Shown here: positions 26,167 to 36,545 of the stretch, piece by piece | How the letters are laid out: every line of letters begins with the position of its first letter | How positions within the stretch are numbered: the stretch's first letter is position 1 | Assembly (NCBI RefSeq): GCF_021390575.1 | Contig: NZ_JAJEJQ010000001.1 | Coordinates: 1,960,501-2,024,500, forward strand | Direction: 5' to 3' | Origin: Paraburkholderia adhaesiva | Lineage (GTDB): Bacteria; Pseudomonadota; Gammaproteobacteria; Burkholderiales; Burkholderiaceae | Length of the DNA stretch: 64,000 bases | Made by a program: the position numbers and the translations under genes | Notes under the pieces: generated by a model | The model's input: the letters and a program-made list of their open reading frames with translations, nothing else | Databases searched by the model: none | What the model was told of the DNA's origin: nothing

Positions 26167-27531
26167 ATGGATCATCAAGAAAAGCACCCGGAACCGCCTC
26201 GTCAAGACACGCCGTCCCCCGCACCGCGCCGCTCGCGCGGCAAGCTGATTGCGCTCGCCGCCGTACTGATCGTCGCGGGTGTCGTACTGGTGCGCTGGCA
26301 CCCGTGGAACAAGGCGCTCTCGGGCGCAGCCGGCGCCAGCGCTCCGGGTAGCGCGAGCGGCGCGGGTGCGCGCCGCGGCGGGCCGGGCGCGATGGCCAAC
26401 ATGCCGCAACCCGTGAGCGTGGCAGCCGCCGCGCGCGGCGACATGCCCATCGTCATCACGGCGCTCGGCACGGTCACGCCGCTCGCCGACGTTACGGTGC
26501 GCACGCAACTATCCGGCACGCTGCAAAGCGTGAACTTTCAGGAAGGCCAGATGGTGAAACGGGGCGATGTGCTCGCCCAGATCGATCCGCGTCCGTACCA
26601 GATCTCGCTCGCTAACGCACAAGGCCAGCTCGCGCGCGACGAGGCGCTGCTCGCCACGGCGCGCCTTGACCTGAAGCGCTATCAGACGCTGCTCGCGCAA
26701 GACTCGATCGCGGGCCAGCAGGTCGATACCCAGGCATCGCTCGTGAAGCAATACGAGGGCACGGTGAAATCCGATCAGGCGAACATCGACACCTTCAACC
26801 TCGACCTCACCTACGCGCGCATCACGGCGCCGGTGGCGGGCCGCGTGGGCCTGCGTCAGGTCGATCCGGGCAACTACGTGACGCCGGGCGACACCAACGG
26901 CATCGTCGTCCTCACGCAGTTGCAGCCGATCAGCGTCATTTTCACGACCTCCGAGGACAACCTGCCGGCCATTCTCAAGCAGCTCCGCACGGGCACGAAG
27001 TTGCCCGTCACCGCGTATGACCGCAGCAACACGACGCTGCTCGAGAACGGTCACCTGCAGACCATCGACAACCAGATCGACACCACCACGGGCACGGTCA
27101 AGCTGCGCGCCAGCTTCCAGAACCCGGACGAGATGCTGTTCCCCAACCAGTTCGTGAATGCGCGTCTGCTTGTCGACACGATCCACGATGCTGTGATCGT
27201 GCCGACCTCCGCTGTGCTCAACGGCTCGCAGGGGCGGTACGTCTATGTTGCGAAACCCGACAACACCGTGACCGTGCGCGTCGTGAAGGTCGGCCCCGTG
27301 GACGGCGAGCGCACCAGCATCGCCTCGGGGCTCGAGGCCGGCGAGCGCGTCGTGACGGACGGCTCGGACCGCCTGCGTGAAGGCTCGAAGATCACGATCC
27401 CGGCGGAGCATCCGCACGGCGCATCGGGCGCCAAGGGCGCGTCGGCCGCACACGGTGCATCGGCCGCACACGGTGCATCGGGCGCACACCACGGCCATCG
27501 CCAGGCCGCTGCGCAAAGCGGCGCCCAGTAA
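26167..27531 (+). CDS. mdtA: RND efflux periplasmic adaptor subunit, MdtA-like
   Basis: The membrane-fusion protein links the RND pumps to an outer-membrane channel. The 454-residue product has an N-terminal membrane anchor (LIALAAVLIVAGVVLV), the lipoyl/barrel-sandwich halves (TVRTQLSGTLQSVNFQEGQMVKRGDVLAQIDPRPYQ, shown partly, and LTYARITAPVAGRVGLRQVDPGNYV), a hairpin domain and a beta-barrel. The last 45 or so residues are Ala/Gly/Ser/His-rich with a short repeat (ASAAHG). It is followed by mdtB after six bases and mdtC after four more, a tight operon. An MdtA/MuxA assignment is likely because two different pump subunits follow. Confidence 0.92.
   Translation: MDHQEKHPEPPRQDTPSPAPRRSRGKLIALAAVLIVAGVVLVRWHPWNKALSGAAGASAPGSASGAGARRGGPGAMANMPQPVSVAAAARGDMPIVITALGTVTPLADVTVRTQLSGTLQSVNFQEGQMVKRGDVLAQIDPRPYQISLANAQGQLARDEALLATARLDLKRYQTLLAQDSIAGQQVDTQASLVKQYEGTVKSDQANIDTFNLDLTYARITAPVAGRVGLRQVDPGNYVTPGDTNGIVVLTQLQPISVIFTTSEDNLPAILKQLRTGTKLPVTAYDRSNTTLLENGHLQTIDNQIDTTTGTVKLRASFQNPDEMLFPNQFVNARLLVDTIHDAVIVPTSAVLNGSQGRYVYVAKPDNTVTVRVVKVGPVDGERTSIASGLEAGERVVTDGSDRLREGSKITIPAEHPHGASGAKGASAAHGASAAHGASGAHHGHRQAAAQSGAQ
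27443..27478 (+). repeat. 18-bp perfect tandem duplication within the mdtA 3' end
   Basis: CGGCCGCACACGGTGCAT occurs twice back to back (27443-27460 and 27461-27478), encoding repeats of a short Ala-Ser-Ala-Ala-His-Gly type. A slipped-strand change of copy number would stay in frame and only alter tail length. Confidence 0.8.
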
Positions 27532-27537
27532 GCCAGC

Positions 27538-30500
27538 ATGAATCCTTCCCGCGTCTTTATCCTGCGGCCGGTCGGCACTGCGTTGCTGATGGCCGCGATC
27601 ATGCTGGTCGGCCTCGTCGCACTGCGTTTCCTGCCGCTATCGGCGCTGCCCGAAGTCGACTACCCGACCATCCAGGTCCAGACCTTCTATCCGGGTGCGA
27701 GCCCGGACGTGATGACGTCGGCGGTGACCGCGCCGCTCGAACGCCAGTTCGGGCAGATGCCGTCGCTCAACCAGATGTCATCGCAGAGTTCGGCGGGCTC
27801 GTCGGTGATCACGCTGCAGTTCAGCCTCGACCTGCCGCTCGACATCGCCGAACAGGAAGTGCAGGCCGCGATCAACGCAGCCGGCAACCTGCTGCCCTCC
27901 GACCTGCCCGCGCCACCGATCTACGCGAAAGTGAATCCGGCCGACGCGCCGATCCTCACGCTCGCCATCACGTCGAAGACACTGCCGCTCACGCAGATCC
28001 AGGATCTTGCCGACACGCGCCTCGCGCAGAAGATCTCGCAGGTGGCGGGCGTCGGCCTTGTGAGTCTCTCGGGCGGGCAGCGGCCCGCCGTGCGCATTCA
28101 GGCGAATCCACGCGCGCTCGCGGCCTACGGCCTGAATATCGATGATCTGCGCACGACCATCTCGAACCTGAACGTCAACACGCCGAAGGGCAACTTCGAC
28201 GGCCCGACGCGCTCGTACACGATCAACGCCAACGACCAGCTGACCGACGCGAACGCCTACCAGAGCGCCGTGGTGGCCTATCGCAACGGCCGTCCGGTCA
28301 TGCTCACGGACGTCGCGACCATCGTGCAGGGCGCCGAAAACACGAAGCTCGGCGCGTGGGCGAATAGCACGCCCGCGATCATCCTGAACGTGCAGCGTCA
28401 GCCAGGCGCGAACGTGATTCAGGTCGTGGACAACATCAAGGCGATCTTGCCGCAACTGCAGGAATCGCTGCCCTCGGCGCTCGACGTGCAGATCGTCACG
28501 GACCGGACGACGACCATTCGTGCCTCGGTGCGTGACGTCCAGTTCGAACTGCTGCTGTCGGTGGTGCTGGTCGTGCTCGTGATGTACCTGTTCCTCGCGA
28601 ACATCTACGCCACGATTATCCCGAGCCTCTCGGTGCCGCTCTCGCTGATCGGCACGCTCGCCGTGATGTACCTGTGCGGCTTCTCACTCGACAACCTCTC
28701 GCTAATGGCGCTAACGATCGCGACGGGCTTCGTCGTCGATGACGCCATCGTGATGATCGAGAACATCGCGCGCTACGTCGAGGAAGGCGAGAGCCCGCTC
28801 GAAGCGGCGCTCAAGGGTTCGAAGCAGATCGGCTTCACGATCATCTCGCTCACGGTTTCGCTGATCGCGGTGCTGATTCCGCTGCTCTTCATGGGCGACG
28901 TGGTGGGCCGGCTCTTCCACGAATTCGCGATCACGCTTGCGGTGACAATCGTGATTTCGGCCGTGGTTTCGCTCACGCTCGTACCGATGATGTGCGCGAA
29001 GATGCTGCGTCACACGCCGCCCCCCGAAAGCCACCGCTTCGAGGCGCGCGTCCACCAGTTCTTCGAGTATGTGATCGACCGCTATGGCGTAGCGCTCCAG
29101 TGGGTGCTGAATCATCAGCGCCTCACGATGCTCGTGTTCCTTGCAACGCTCGTGCTCACGGGCCTGCTCTACGTGGTCGTGCCGAAAGGCTTCTTCCCCG
29201 TGCAGGACACCGGCGTGATCCAGGCGATCACGCAGGCGCCGCAGTCGGTGTCGTACGGATCCATGGCCGACCGGCAACAGGCGCTCGCCGCGGAAATCCT
29301 GAAGAACGAGAACGTCGAGAGCCTGACCTCGTTCATCGGCGTGGACGGCACGAATATCACGCTGAACAGCGGCCGCATGCTGATCAACCTGAAGCCGCGC
29401 GACGATCGCGACGAGTCGGCGAGCGAGATCATCCGCGACCTGCAGAAGAACGTCGCGCACGTCGCTGGCGCGACGCTCTACATGCAGCCCGTGCAGGACC
29501 TCACGATCGATTCGACGGTGAGCCCGACGCAGTATCAGTTCATGCTCACGACGCCGAACATCCAGGACTTCACGACGTGGGTGCCGAAGCTCGTGCACCG
29601 GCTCGAACAGGTCCCCGAACTCGCCGACGTCGCGACCGACCTGCAGGACCAGGGCCAGTCGGTATACGTCGAGATCGACCGCGCGAGCGCGGCGCGCTAC
29701 GGCATCACGCCCGCGACCGTCGACAACGCGCTCTACGACGCGTTCGGCCAGCGCATCATTTCGACGATCTTCACGCAGTCGAACCAGTACCGCGTGATTC
29801 TCGAAGCCGATCCGCAACTGCAGCACTACACCGACGCGCTGAACGCGATCTACTTGCCCTCCTCGACCTCGACGTCGGGTCAGGTGCCGCTTTCGGCCAT
29901 CGCCAAGTTCCATGAGCGTCCCTCGCCGCTGCTCGTCACGCACCTCTCGCAGTTCCCGGCCACGACCATTTCCTTCAACCTCGCACCCGGCGCCTCGCTC
30001 GGCGCGGCAGTGAAGGCGATCGAGCAGGCGGAGAAGGAAGTCGGGCTGCCGGCGTCGTTCCAGACGCGCTTCCAGGGCGCGGCGCTCGCGTTCCAGGCGT
30101 CGCTCTCGAATGAGCTTTTCCTGATCCTCGCGGCCATCGTGACGATGTACATCGTGCTCGGCGTGCTCTACGAGAGCTTCGTCCATCCGATCACGATTCT
30201 CTCGACGCTGCCGTCGGCGGGCGTCGGTGCGTTGCTCGCGCTGATCCTGACCGGCCACGATCTCGACATCATCGGCATCATCGGCATCGTGCTGCTCATC
30301 GGCATCGTCAAGAAGAACGCGATCATGATGATCGACTTCGCGCTCGAAGCCGAGCGCCAGGAAGGCAAGCCGCCGCGCGAAGCGATCTATCAGGCGTGTC
30401 TGTTGCGCTTCCGCCCGATCATGATGACGACGATGGCGGCGCTCCTCGGCGCACTGCCGCTCATTCTCGGCAGCGGCGCAGGCTCGGAGTTGCGCCGGCC

Positions 30501-30669
30501 CCTCGGCATCGCGATTGCCGGCGGCCTGATCGTGAGCCAGGCGCTCACGCTCTTCACGACGCCCGTGATCTACCTCGCGTTCGACTCGATCGCGCAGCGC
30601 CTGAGGAAGCGCTTCGGCGGCGGTTCGCCCACGTCCGGCGCGGCACCGACCCCTGACGCGGAGCAATGA
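27538..30669 (+). CDS. mdtB: RND multidrug efflux pump subunit, MdtB-like
   Basis: This is an inner-membrane proton/drug antiporter of 1043 residues, the normal size. It starts [20 protein letters not shown], with twelve membrane segments in the RND pattern. TM4 carries the proton-relay Asp residues in [16 protein letters not shown], and the repeat-related motif [19 protein letters not shown] lies in the second half. The periplasmic loops hold the porter and docking domains. MdtB and MdtC form heterotrimers in characterised systems, consistent with mdtC starting five bases after this stop. Confidence 0.93.
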   Translation: MNPSRVFILRPVGTALLMAAIMLVGLVALRFLPLSALPEVDYPTIQVQTFYPGASPDVMTSAVTAPLERQFGQMPSLNQMSSQSSAGSSVITLQFSLDLPLDIAEQEVQAAINAAGNLLPSDLPAPPIYAKVNPADAPILTLAITSKTLPLTQIQDLADTRLAQKISQVAGVGLVSLSGGQRPAVRIQANPRALAAYGLNIDDLRTTISNLNVNTPKGNFDGPTRSYTINANDQLTDANAYQSAVVAYRNGRPVMLTDVATIVQGAENTKLGAWANSTPAIILNVQRQPGANVIQVVDNIKAILPQLQESLPSALDVQIVTDRTTTIRASVRDVQFELLLSVVLVVLVMYLFLANIYATIIPSLSVPLSLIGTLAVMYLCGFSLDNLSLMALTIATGFVVDDAIVMIENIARYVEEGESPLEAALKGSKQIGFTIISLTVSLIAVLIPLLFMGDVVGRLFHEFAITLAVTIVISAVVSLTLVPMMCAKMLRHTPPPESHRFEARVHQFFEYVIDRYGVALQWVLNHQRLTMLVFLATLVLTGLLYVVVPKGFFPVQDTGVIQAITQAPQSVSYGSMADRQQALAAEILKNENVESLTSFIGVDGTNITLNSGRMLINLKPRDDRDESASEIIRDLQKNVAHVAGATLYMQPVQDLTIDSTVSPTQYQFMLTTPNIQDFTTWVPKLVHRLEQVPELADVATDLQDQGQSVYVEIDRASAARYGITPATVDNALYDAFGQRIISTIFTQSNQYRVILEADPQLQHYTDALNAIYLPSSTSTSGQVPLSAIAKFHERPSPLLVTHLSQFPATTISFNLAPGASLGAAVKAIEQAEKEVGLPASFQTRFQGAALAFQASLSNELFLILAAIVTMYIVLGVLYESFVHPITILSTLPSAGVGALLALILTGHDLDIIGIIGIVLLIGIVKKNAIMMIDFALEAERQEGKPPREAIYQACLLRFRPIMMTTMAALLGALPLILGSGAGSELRRPLGIAIAGGLIVSQALTLFTTPVIYLAFDSIAQRLRKRFGGGSPTSGAAPTPDAEQ

Positions 30670-30673
30670 CGCG

Positions 30674-33600
30674 ATGAACCTGTCCCGCCCGTTCATCGCC
30701 CGGCCCGTCGCGACGACGCTGCTCGCGCTCGGCATCGCGCTGGCCGGCATCTTCGCGTTCATGAAGCTGCCCGTCGCGCCCTTGCCGCAGGTGGACTTCC
30801 CGACCATCTCCGTGCAGGCCTCGCTGCCCGGCGCGAGCCCTGAGACCGTCGCGACGAGCGTCGCGAGTCCTCTGGAGCGGCACCTCGGCAGCATCGCCGA
30901 CGTGAGCGAAATGACCTCGCAGAGTTCGGTCGGCACGACGCGCATCACGCTGCAGTTCGGCCTGAACCGCGACATCGACGGCGCGGCGCGCGACGTGCAG
31001 GCCGCCATCAACGCGGCGCGCGCGGACCTGCCGTCGAGCCTGCGGCAGAACCCGACGTACCACAAGGTCAATCCCGCCGACGCACCGATCCTGATCCTCG
31101 CGCTCACCTCGCCGACGCTTTCGGCGGGCCAGCTCTACGATTCGGCGGCGACGGTGCTGCAACAGTCGCTTTCGCAGGTGGACGGCGTGGGCGAGGTCGA
31201 TGTAAGCGGCTCGGCCAATCCCGCGGTGCGCGTCGAACTGGAGCCGCACGCGCTCTTTCACTACGGTATCGGCCTCGAAGACGTCCGTGCCGCGCTCGCC
31301 TCAGCGAACGCGAACAGCCCCAAGGGCGACATCGAATTCGGTCCCCAGCGCTTCCAGCTCTATACGAACGACCAGGCGAGCAAGGCGAGCCAGTACAAGG
31401 ACCTCGTCGTCGCGTATCGCAACGGCGCGGGCGTGAAGCTTGAGGACGTGGGCGAAGTGGTCGATTCGGTGGAGGACCTGCGCAACATCGGCCTCGCGAA
31501 TGGCAAACGCTCAGTGCTCGTGATCCTGTACCGCCAGCCGGGCGCGAACATCATCGAGACGGTGGACCGCGTGATCGCGATGCTGCCGCAACTGAAGGCG
31601 TCGCTGCCCGCCGACGTCGATGTGACGCCCACGTCGGACCGGTCGGTGACAATCCGCGCGTCGCTCAAGGACACCCAGCACACGCTCATAATCGCCGTGG
31701 CGCTCGTTGTCATGGTCGTCTTCCTGTTCCTGCGCAACTGGCGCGCGACGCTCATTCCCAGCGTGGCCGTGCCGATTTCGATCATCGGCACCTTCGCGGC
31801 GATGTATCTGATGGGGTTCTCGCTCGACAACCTCTCGCTGATGGCGCTCACCATCGCGACGGGTTTCGTCGTGGATGACGCCATCGTCGTGCTGGAGAAC
31901 ATCTCGCGTCACATGGAAAACGGCGTGCCGCGCAGGCAGGCCGCGCTCCTCGGCGCGCGCGAAGTGGGCTTCACGGTACTCTCGATCAGCGTCTCGCTCG
32001 TTGCCGTGTTTCTGCCCATTTTGTTGATGGGCGGCATCGTCGGACGGCTTTTCCGCGAGTTCGCGCTCACGCTGTCGCTGGCGATCGCGGTATCGCTCGC
32101 CATCTCGCTGACGCTCACGCCGATGATGTGCTCGCGGCTGCTCGAAGAGCGGCACGAGAAAAAGGCCGAGGGCCGCTTCGCACAGTGGCTCGAGCGCGGC
32201 TTCATGCGCATGCAGCACGGCTACGAACGCACGCTCGGCTGGGCGCTCGCGCATCCGTTCCCGGTCCTCCTCACGCTGATCGCGACGATTGCGTTGAACG
32301 TCGCGCTTTACGTCATCGTGCCGAAGGGCTTCTTTCCTCAGCAGGACACGGGGCGCCTGATCGGCGGCATCCAGGCTGACCAGGCCACCTCGTTCCAGTC
32401 GATGAAAGTGAAGTTCGCGGAAATGATGCGCATCGTGCAGGCGAATCCGGCTGTCGAATCGGTAGCGGGATTCTCCGGCGGACGCGCGACGAACTCGGGC
32501 TTCATGTTCGTCTCGCTCAAGCCGAAGACCGAGCGCAAGGTCTCCGCCGACCAGGTGATCGCGCAACTGCGCGGCCCGCTTTCGAATGTGGCTGGCGCAC
32601 GCACTTTCCTGCAGTCCGTGCAGGATATCCGGGTGGGCGGCCGACAGTCGAACGCGCAATACCAGTTCACGCTGCTCGCCGACAACACTGCGGACCTGTA
32701 CAAGTGGGGGCCGAAACTCACGGAAGCCTTGCAGGCGCGACCCGAACTCGCGGACGTGAATTCGGACCAGCAACAAGGCGGACTCGAAGCGATGATCAAT
32801 ATCGACCGCGCGAGTGCCGCACGCCTTGGGATCACGCCATCGCAGATCGACAACACGCTCTATGACGCGTTCGGCCAGCGCCAGGTCTCGACCATTTACA
32901 ACCCGCTCAACCAGTACCACGTCGTGATGGAAGTCGCGCCGAAGTACTGGCAGAGCCCGGACATGCTCAACGATATCTGGGTGAGCAAATCGGGCGGCAC
33001 GGCGAGCGGCGCACAGAGCACCAACGCGACCGCGGGCACGGTGTCCGGACCGGCCACGAGCTCGGCCAAAAGCGCGACAACAAGCACGGCGGCAACCGCA
33101 GCCACCGTCGCCGCCGATTCCGCACGCAATCTCGCGAACAATTCGATCGCGGCGAGCGGCAAGTCGAGCGCCTCATCGGGCGCGGCCGTCTCCACGTCGA
33201 AGGAGACAATGGTCCCGCTTTCGGCCATCGCCTCGTTCGGGCCGGGCACGACGCCGCTCTCCGTGAATCACCAGAGCCAGTTCGTCGCTTCGACGATTTC
33301 GTTCAACCTTCCGCCGGGCAAGTCGCTCTCCGACGCGACCCGTGTCGTCTATGACACGATGGCCGAGATCGGTGTGCCCCCTTCGATTCACGGAAGTTTC
33401 CAGGGCACCGCGCAGGCATTCCAGGCGTCGCTCGACAACCAGCCGCTCCTGATCCTCGCGGCGCTCCTCGCGGTGTACATCGTGCTCGGCATTCTCTACG
33501 AGAGTTACATCCACCCGCTCACGATCCTCTCGACGCTGCCGTCCGCGGGTGTCGGCGCACTGCTTGCGCTGCTGCTCTTCAATACGGAATTCAGCATCAT

Positions 33601-33970
33601 CGCGTTGATCGGCGTGATCCTTCTGATCGGCATCGTGAAGAAGAACGCGATCATGATGGTGGACTTTGCCATCGACGCGTCGCGCGAGGGTCTCAATTCG
33701 CGCGACGCGATCTATCAGGCCTGCCTGCTGCGCTTTCGCCCGATCATGATGACGACCTGCGCGGCGCTGCTCGGCGCGCTGCCGCTCGCGTTCGGGCGCG
33801 GCGAAGGGGCGGAGCTGCGTGCGCCGCTTGGCATCTCCATCGTGGGCGGGCTGATCGTGAGCCAGATGCTCACGCTCTATACGACGCCGGTCGTCTATCT
33901 CTACATGGACCGGCTGCGTGTCTGGTGGGACAAGCGGCGCGGACGCGGCGCTTCTGTGGCGGCGCAGTAA
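30674..33970 (+). CDS. mdtC: RND multidrug efflux pump subunit, MdtC-like, with Ser/Ala/Thr-rich insert
   Basis: The 1098-residue pump subunit is the partner of the preceding MdtB-like protein ([54 protein letters not shown]). It is about 60-70 residues longer than usual because of a low-complexity Ser/Ala/Thr-rich segment at about residues 773-845, just before VPLSAIASF. The MdtB-like paralogue has no insert at that place. The position falls in the distal periplasmic region that would face the outer-membrane channel. No outer-membrane factor gene follows; a modest terminator does. Confidence 0.93.
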   Translation: MNLSRPFIARPVATTLLALGIALAGIFAFMKLPVAPLPQVDFPTISVQASLPGASPETVATSVASPLERHLGSIADVSEMTSQSSVGTTRITLQFGLNRDIDGAARDVQAAINAARADLPSSLRQNPTYHKVNPADAPILILALTSPTLSAGQLYDSAATVLQQSLSQVDGVGEVDVSGSANPAVRVELEPHALFHYGIGLEDVRAALASANANSPKGDIEFGPQRFQLYTNDQASKASQYKDLVVAYRNGAGVKLEDVGEVVDSVEDLRNIGLANGKRSVLVILYRQPGANIIETVDRVIAMLPQLKASLPADVDVTPTSDRSVTIRASLKDTQHTLIIAVALVVMVVFLFLRNWRATLIPSVAVPISIIGTFAAMYLMGFSLDNLSLMALTIATGFVVDDAIVVLENISRHMENGVPRRQAALLGAREVGFTVLSISVSLVAVFLPILLMGGIVGRLFREFALTLSLAIAVSLAISLTLTPMMCSRLLEERHEKKAEGRFAQWLERGFMRMQHGYERTLGWALAHPFPVLLTLIATIALNVALYVIVPKGFFPQQDTGRLIGGIQADQATSFQSMKVKFAEMMRIVQANPAVESVAGFSGGRATNSGFMFVSLKPKTERKVSADQVIAQLRGPLSNVAGARTFLQSVQDIRVGGRQSNAQYQFTLLADNTADLYKWGPKLTEALQARPELADVNSDQQQGGLEAMINIDRASAARLGITPSQIDNTLYDAFGQRQVSTIYNPLNQYHVVMEVAPKYWQSPDMLNDIWVSKSGGTASGAQSTNATAGTVSGPATSSAKSATTSTAATAATVAADSARNLANNSIAASGKSSASSGAAVSTSKETMVPLSAIASFGPGTTPLSVNHQSQFVASTISFNLPPGKSLSDATRVVYDTMAEIGVPPSIHGSFQGTAQAFQASLDNQPLLILAALLAVYIVLGILYESYIHPLTILSTLPSAGVGALLALLLFNTEFSIIALIGVILLIGIVKKNAIMMVDFAIDASREGLNSRDAIYQACLLRFRPIMMTTCAALLGALPLAFGRGEGAELRAPLGISIVGGLIVSQMLTLYTTPVVYLYMDRLRVWWDKRRGRGASVAAQ

Positions 33971-33990
33971 ATGTCAGGGTAATGTGACCA

Positions 33991-34014
33991 AGGGCAGCTT
34001 CAGGGCTGCCCTTT
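33991..34014 (+). terminator. Probable terminator of mdtABC
   Basis: AGGGCAGC (33991-33998) pairs with GCTGCCCT (34005-34012) around a six-base loop, followed by only three T. It is a modest intrinsic terminator 20 bp after the mdtC stop. Confidence 0.6.
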
Positions 34015-34154
34015 CCGTTGCTGGGTACGCTGCCATCGCGAGCATGAAGCTGTGCGCCTAAACGAACGACAAAGCAAACGCCCAAACGAAAGCGGCGCGC
34101 GGATAGTCCACGCGCCGCGAAAGATCCGCGTGAGGGCAAGCGCCCCCGCAACAC

Positions 34155-34718
34155 CTACTGCTGCGGATGCTGCGCAGACCACTCCCTCAACGCGCGCAAG
34201 GTGTTTTCGACGTGCTGGTCGGGTGCGAGGCTCGTGTATTCATAGATGATCTTGCCGTCCGGCGAAATCACATAGGACACGCGGTTTGCCATCGCTTCGT
34301 GCATCGGCATCGACGCGTCATAGGCCTTGATGATCTTCGAATCTTCGTCGGCGGCCACCGGGAATTTGCTGCGGCACTCGCTCACCGAGAACTTCGTCAG
34401 CGTTTCGATGTTGTCATGCGAGACGCCGATCACCGTGGCGCCCAATTTTTTGTATTCATCGACGGCTTCGGCAAATTCGTGCGCTTCGATCGTGCAGCCC
34501 TTCGTGAAGGCGGCCGGATAGAAGTACAGCACCACCGGTCCCTTCTTCAGCTGATCGGCGAGCGAATACGTGTAGGTCTTGCCGCCGAGCGACGCCTGTG
34601 TCGTGAAGTCCGGCGCCGGATCGCCCGGCTTGAGCGTGGCCTCGGCACCAGGCGCAAACAACCCGAGTCCAGCGCACACGAGCGCCGCAGCGCCCATCGC
34701 GGTAAATCTGGATTTCAT
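34155..34718 (-). CDS. Periplasmic Bcp-type peroxiredoxin
   Basis: The enzyme should reduce peroxides via a reactive Cys. The 187-residue product has a signal peptide (FTAMGAAALVCAGLGLFAPG, cleavage near AEA), unlike the usual cytoplasmic Bcp. The peroxidatic motif PAAFTKGC places Cys75 in the PxxxTxxC pattern, and Cys115 in VSECRSKF may be the resolving residue. GGAGAGGA upstream fixes the start at 34718; the longer frame to 34823 has none. It is convergent with mdtC across a terminator. Confidence 0.88.
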   Translation of the reverse strand: MKSRFTAMGAAALVCAGLGLFAPGAEATLKPGDPAPDFTTQASLGGKTYTYSLADQLKKGPVVLYFYPAAFTKGCTIEAHEFAEAVDEYKKLGATVIGVSHDNIETLTKFSVSECRSKFPVAADEDSKIIKAYDASMPMHEAMANRVSYVISPDGKIIYEYTSLAPDQHVENTLRALREWSAQHPQQ

Positions 34719-34889
34719 GTCGATCGTCCTCTCCAAATCTCGCCGGTCAGGCGCGCGGCCCGCACCATGGCGACCAACGATATGCCATTGGATCATACCT
34801 ATGCATCGCGCGCAGAACGGCAACCTGCCTTCAAACTGCTTTCAGCCCGTCCCGCTTCCAACTCCTTCGAACCCTTTCCGCTCCGATGG

Positions 34890-36224
34890 TCAACTATCGG
34901 TGCACGCCGAGAACCAGGCGCCCGCCCACAGGTTCAGCTCGCCGACAAGCTGCGGCGTGAGCGACGCGAAAGCCCCACCCGCCTCGGCCGTAATTTCCTG
35001 TGCAGCGCCGTGATCGCCGCGCTCGACGCTCATTGCCACACGCAGCAGCGTCCCCAGCTCGCCCTGGTGGCCGTCCACCGCACGACTGATCGTGGGAGCG
35101 AGGCCGAGGCGCTCGAGCGTGTGCGCCGGCGACGAGCCGACCAGCACGTGGACCAGCGAAAAAATACCGGTCATGAACGCGGCATCGGAGAAATCCGGAT
35201 CGTTCGGGTACAGGCTGCGGGCCGCCAGTTCCATGAAGTGCGAGCGCGTGCCCGCGAGTTGCACGAGCGGATCCGAACCCCACGGCAGATCGCGTCCACT
35301 TGCGTAGAGCAAAAGTTGCGCCCAGCGCGCGATCTGACGCGTACCCGCCGCGAGCACGGCTTCGCGCAGTGACGCAATGGGCCGTGCCGGCGCGTAGGCG
35401 CTCGAATTGACGAGCCGCAGCAGCTGCACGACGACACCCGGGTGGCTGCGCAGCTCGTGTTCGAGTTCGGCCACGCCGACGTCGCTCGCCACGAGCGCAA
35501 GCAGCCGCACGAGTGCAATCCGCGATGGACGCACGGCCGGCACGCTCAGCACCTCGGGGCGCGCGAAGAAGTAACCCTGAAAGAGATCGAAGCCGAGCGA
35601 ACGCGCGAACTCGAAGTCTTCGCGTGTCTCGACCTTCTCGGCGATCAGTGTCTTGCCCGCCGCACGGATCGTCGCCACGAGTTCGGGCAGTGTGTCGCGC
35701 GCGGTCTGCAGGAAGTCGATCTTGACGATATCCGCGTTCGGCAGCGCACGGGCCAGGTTGTCGGTTATCGCGCTCACGTCGTCGAGGGCGATGCGATAGC
35801 CATCGCGGCGCAGCAGTGCGATACGCGCGATGAGCGCGTCGTCGAATTGAACGTGCTCGAGCACCTCCAGCACGAAACGGCCGGGAGGCAGAAGATGGAT
35901 CGTGTCGTCGAACAGCAGCTCGCGGCTGACGTTCACGTAGCCGTAGTGCCGGCCGAGCGCCGCGGGCACGCCGAGCTGCCCCATCGTGCGGGTCATGACC
36001 TGGGCGGTCGCGAGCCGGTCGTCGGAGATATCTGCGCTGTTGTCCGCCCCGCCGCGAAAGAGCAGCTCGTAGGCGGTGAGCGCGCCGCCGCGGTCGAGGA
36101 TCGGCTGACGGCCGAGATAGACGTACGGCGACCCGGCCGATGCGGCCTGCCGGGCGCCCTGGCCTGCGATGCCCTGCGCAACAATGGTGGGCGGCCTGCC
36201 TGTCGCGGACGATGATTCGGACAT
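34890..36224 (-). CDS. Degenerate EAL-HDOD signalling protein (YuxH-like), copy 1
   Basis: The 444-residue protein joins an N-terminal EAL-like domain (GRQPILDRGGALTAYELLFRGG, ALDDVSAITDNLA, AEKVETREDFEFA, GYFFARPEVLS) to a C-terminal HDOD domain (ELRSHPGVVVQLLRLVNSSA, ASLREAVLAAGTRQIARWAQ). The metal-binding DDFG-type motif reads DDVS and several EAL residues are altered, so phosphodiesterase activity is unlikely; it may bind c-di-GMP or partner proteins. The start at 36224 (MSESSSATG) is preferred over the Arg-rich extension to 36401. It is divergent from the PAS-GGDEF-EAL gene. Confidence 0.88.
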   Translation of the reverse strand: MSESSSATGRPPTIVAQGIAGQGARQAASAGSPYVYLGRQPILDRGGALTAYELLFRGGADNSADISDDRLATAQVMTRTMGQLGVPAALGRHYGYVNVSRELLFDDTIHLLPPGRFVLEVLEHVQFDDALIARIALLRRDGYRIALDDVSAITDNLARALPNADIVKIDFLQTARDTLPELVATIRAAGKTLIAEKVETREDFEFARSLGFDLFQGYFFARPEVLSVPAVRPSRIALVRLLALVASDVGVAELEHELRSHPGVVVQLLRLVNSSAYAPARPIASLREAVLAAGTRQIARWAQLLLYASGRDLPWGSDPLVQLAGTRSHFMELAARSLYPNDPDFSDAAFMTGIFSLVHVLVGSSPAHTLERLGLAPTISRAVDGHQGELGTLLRVAMSVERGDHGAAQEITAEAGGAFASLTPQLVGELNLWAGAWFSACTDS

Positions 36225-36545
36225 GACGGATGACTCATACAGTTGAAAAGACCCGCCACGCGGCACCCCACGCGACCGGTTGGTCCGGCCGCGCGCCGCA
36301 CGCCGCGCGTATCCACCGCGCATGGCGTCCGGCATTCCGGCCCGCGCAACTTTAACCGAATCCGCGCGCCTGCGGGGCACGGCCCTACTCCCGTATTGCA
36401 CTGCACCGTTTATTCGCGGGTCGCGCTAAAGATTTCCTTCCTTCGGTCGATAACCTGTTCTGATGGGCGGTTTTAGACAGTTCCCGGGTGTCTACCAGGC
36501 GTGCCGGGAGCGTCCAGCGAACAACACATGCCACTTAAGGGCTGC
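36225..36545. other. Divergent promoter region between EAL-HDOD copy 1 and the PAS-GGDEF-EAL gene
   Basis: About 320 bp with no gene. The part at 36418-36480 is less GC-rich and probably holds the plus-strand promoter. No clear operator palindrome was seen. Confidence 0.45.

Noticed and set aside
28711..31107. Very long minus-strand frame (798 codons) antisense to mdtB and mdtC
   Set aside because: It is Arg/His/Glu-rich, crosses two real genes and has no domain; it is the mirror of codon bias in high-GC coding DNA.
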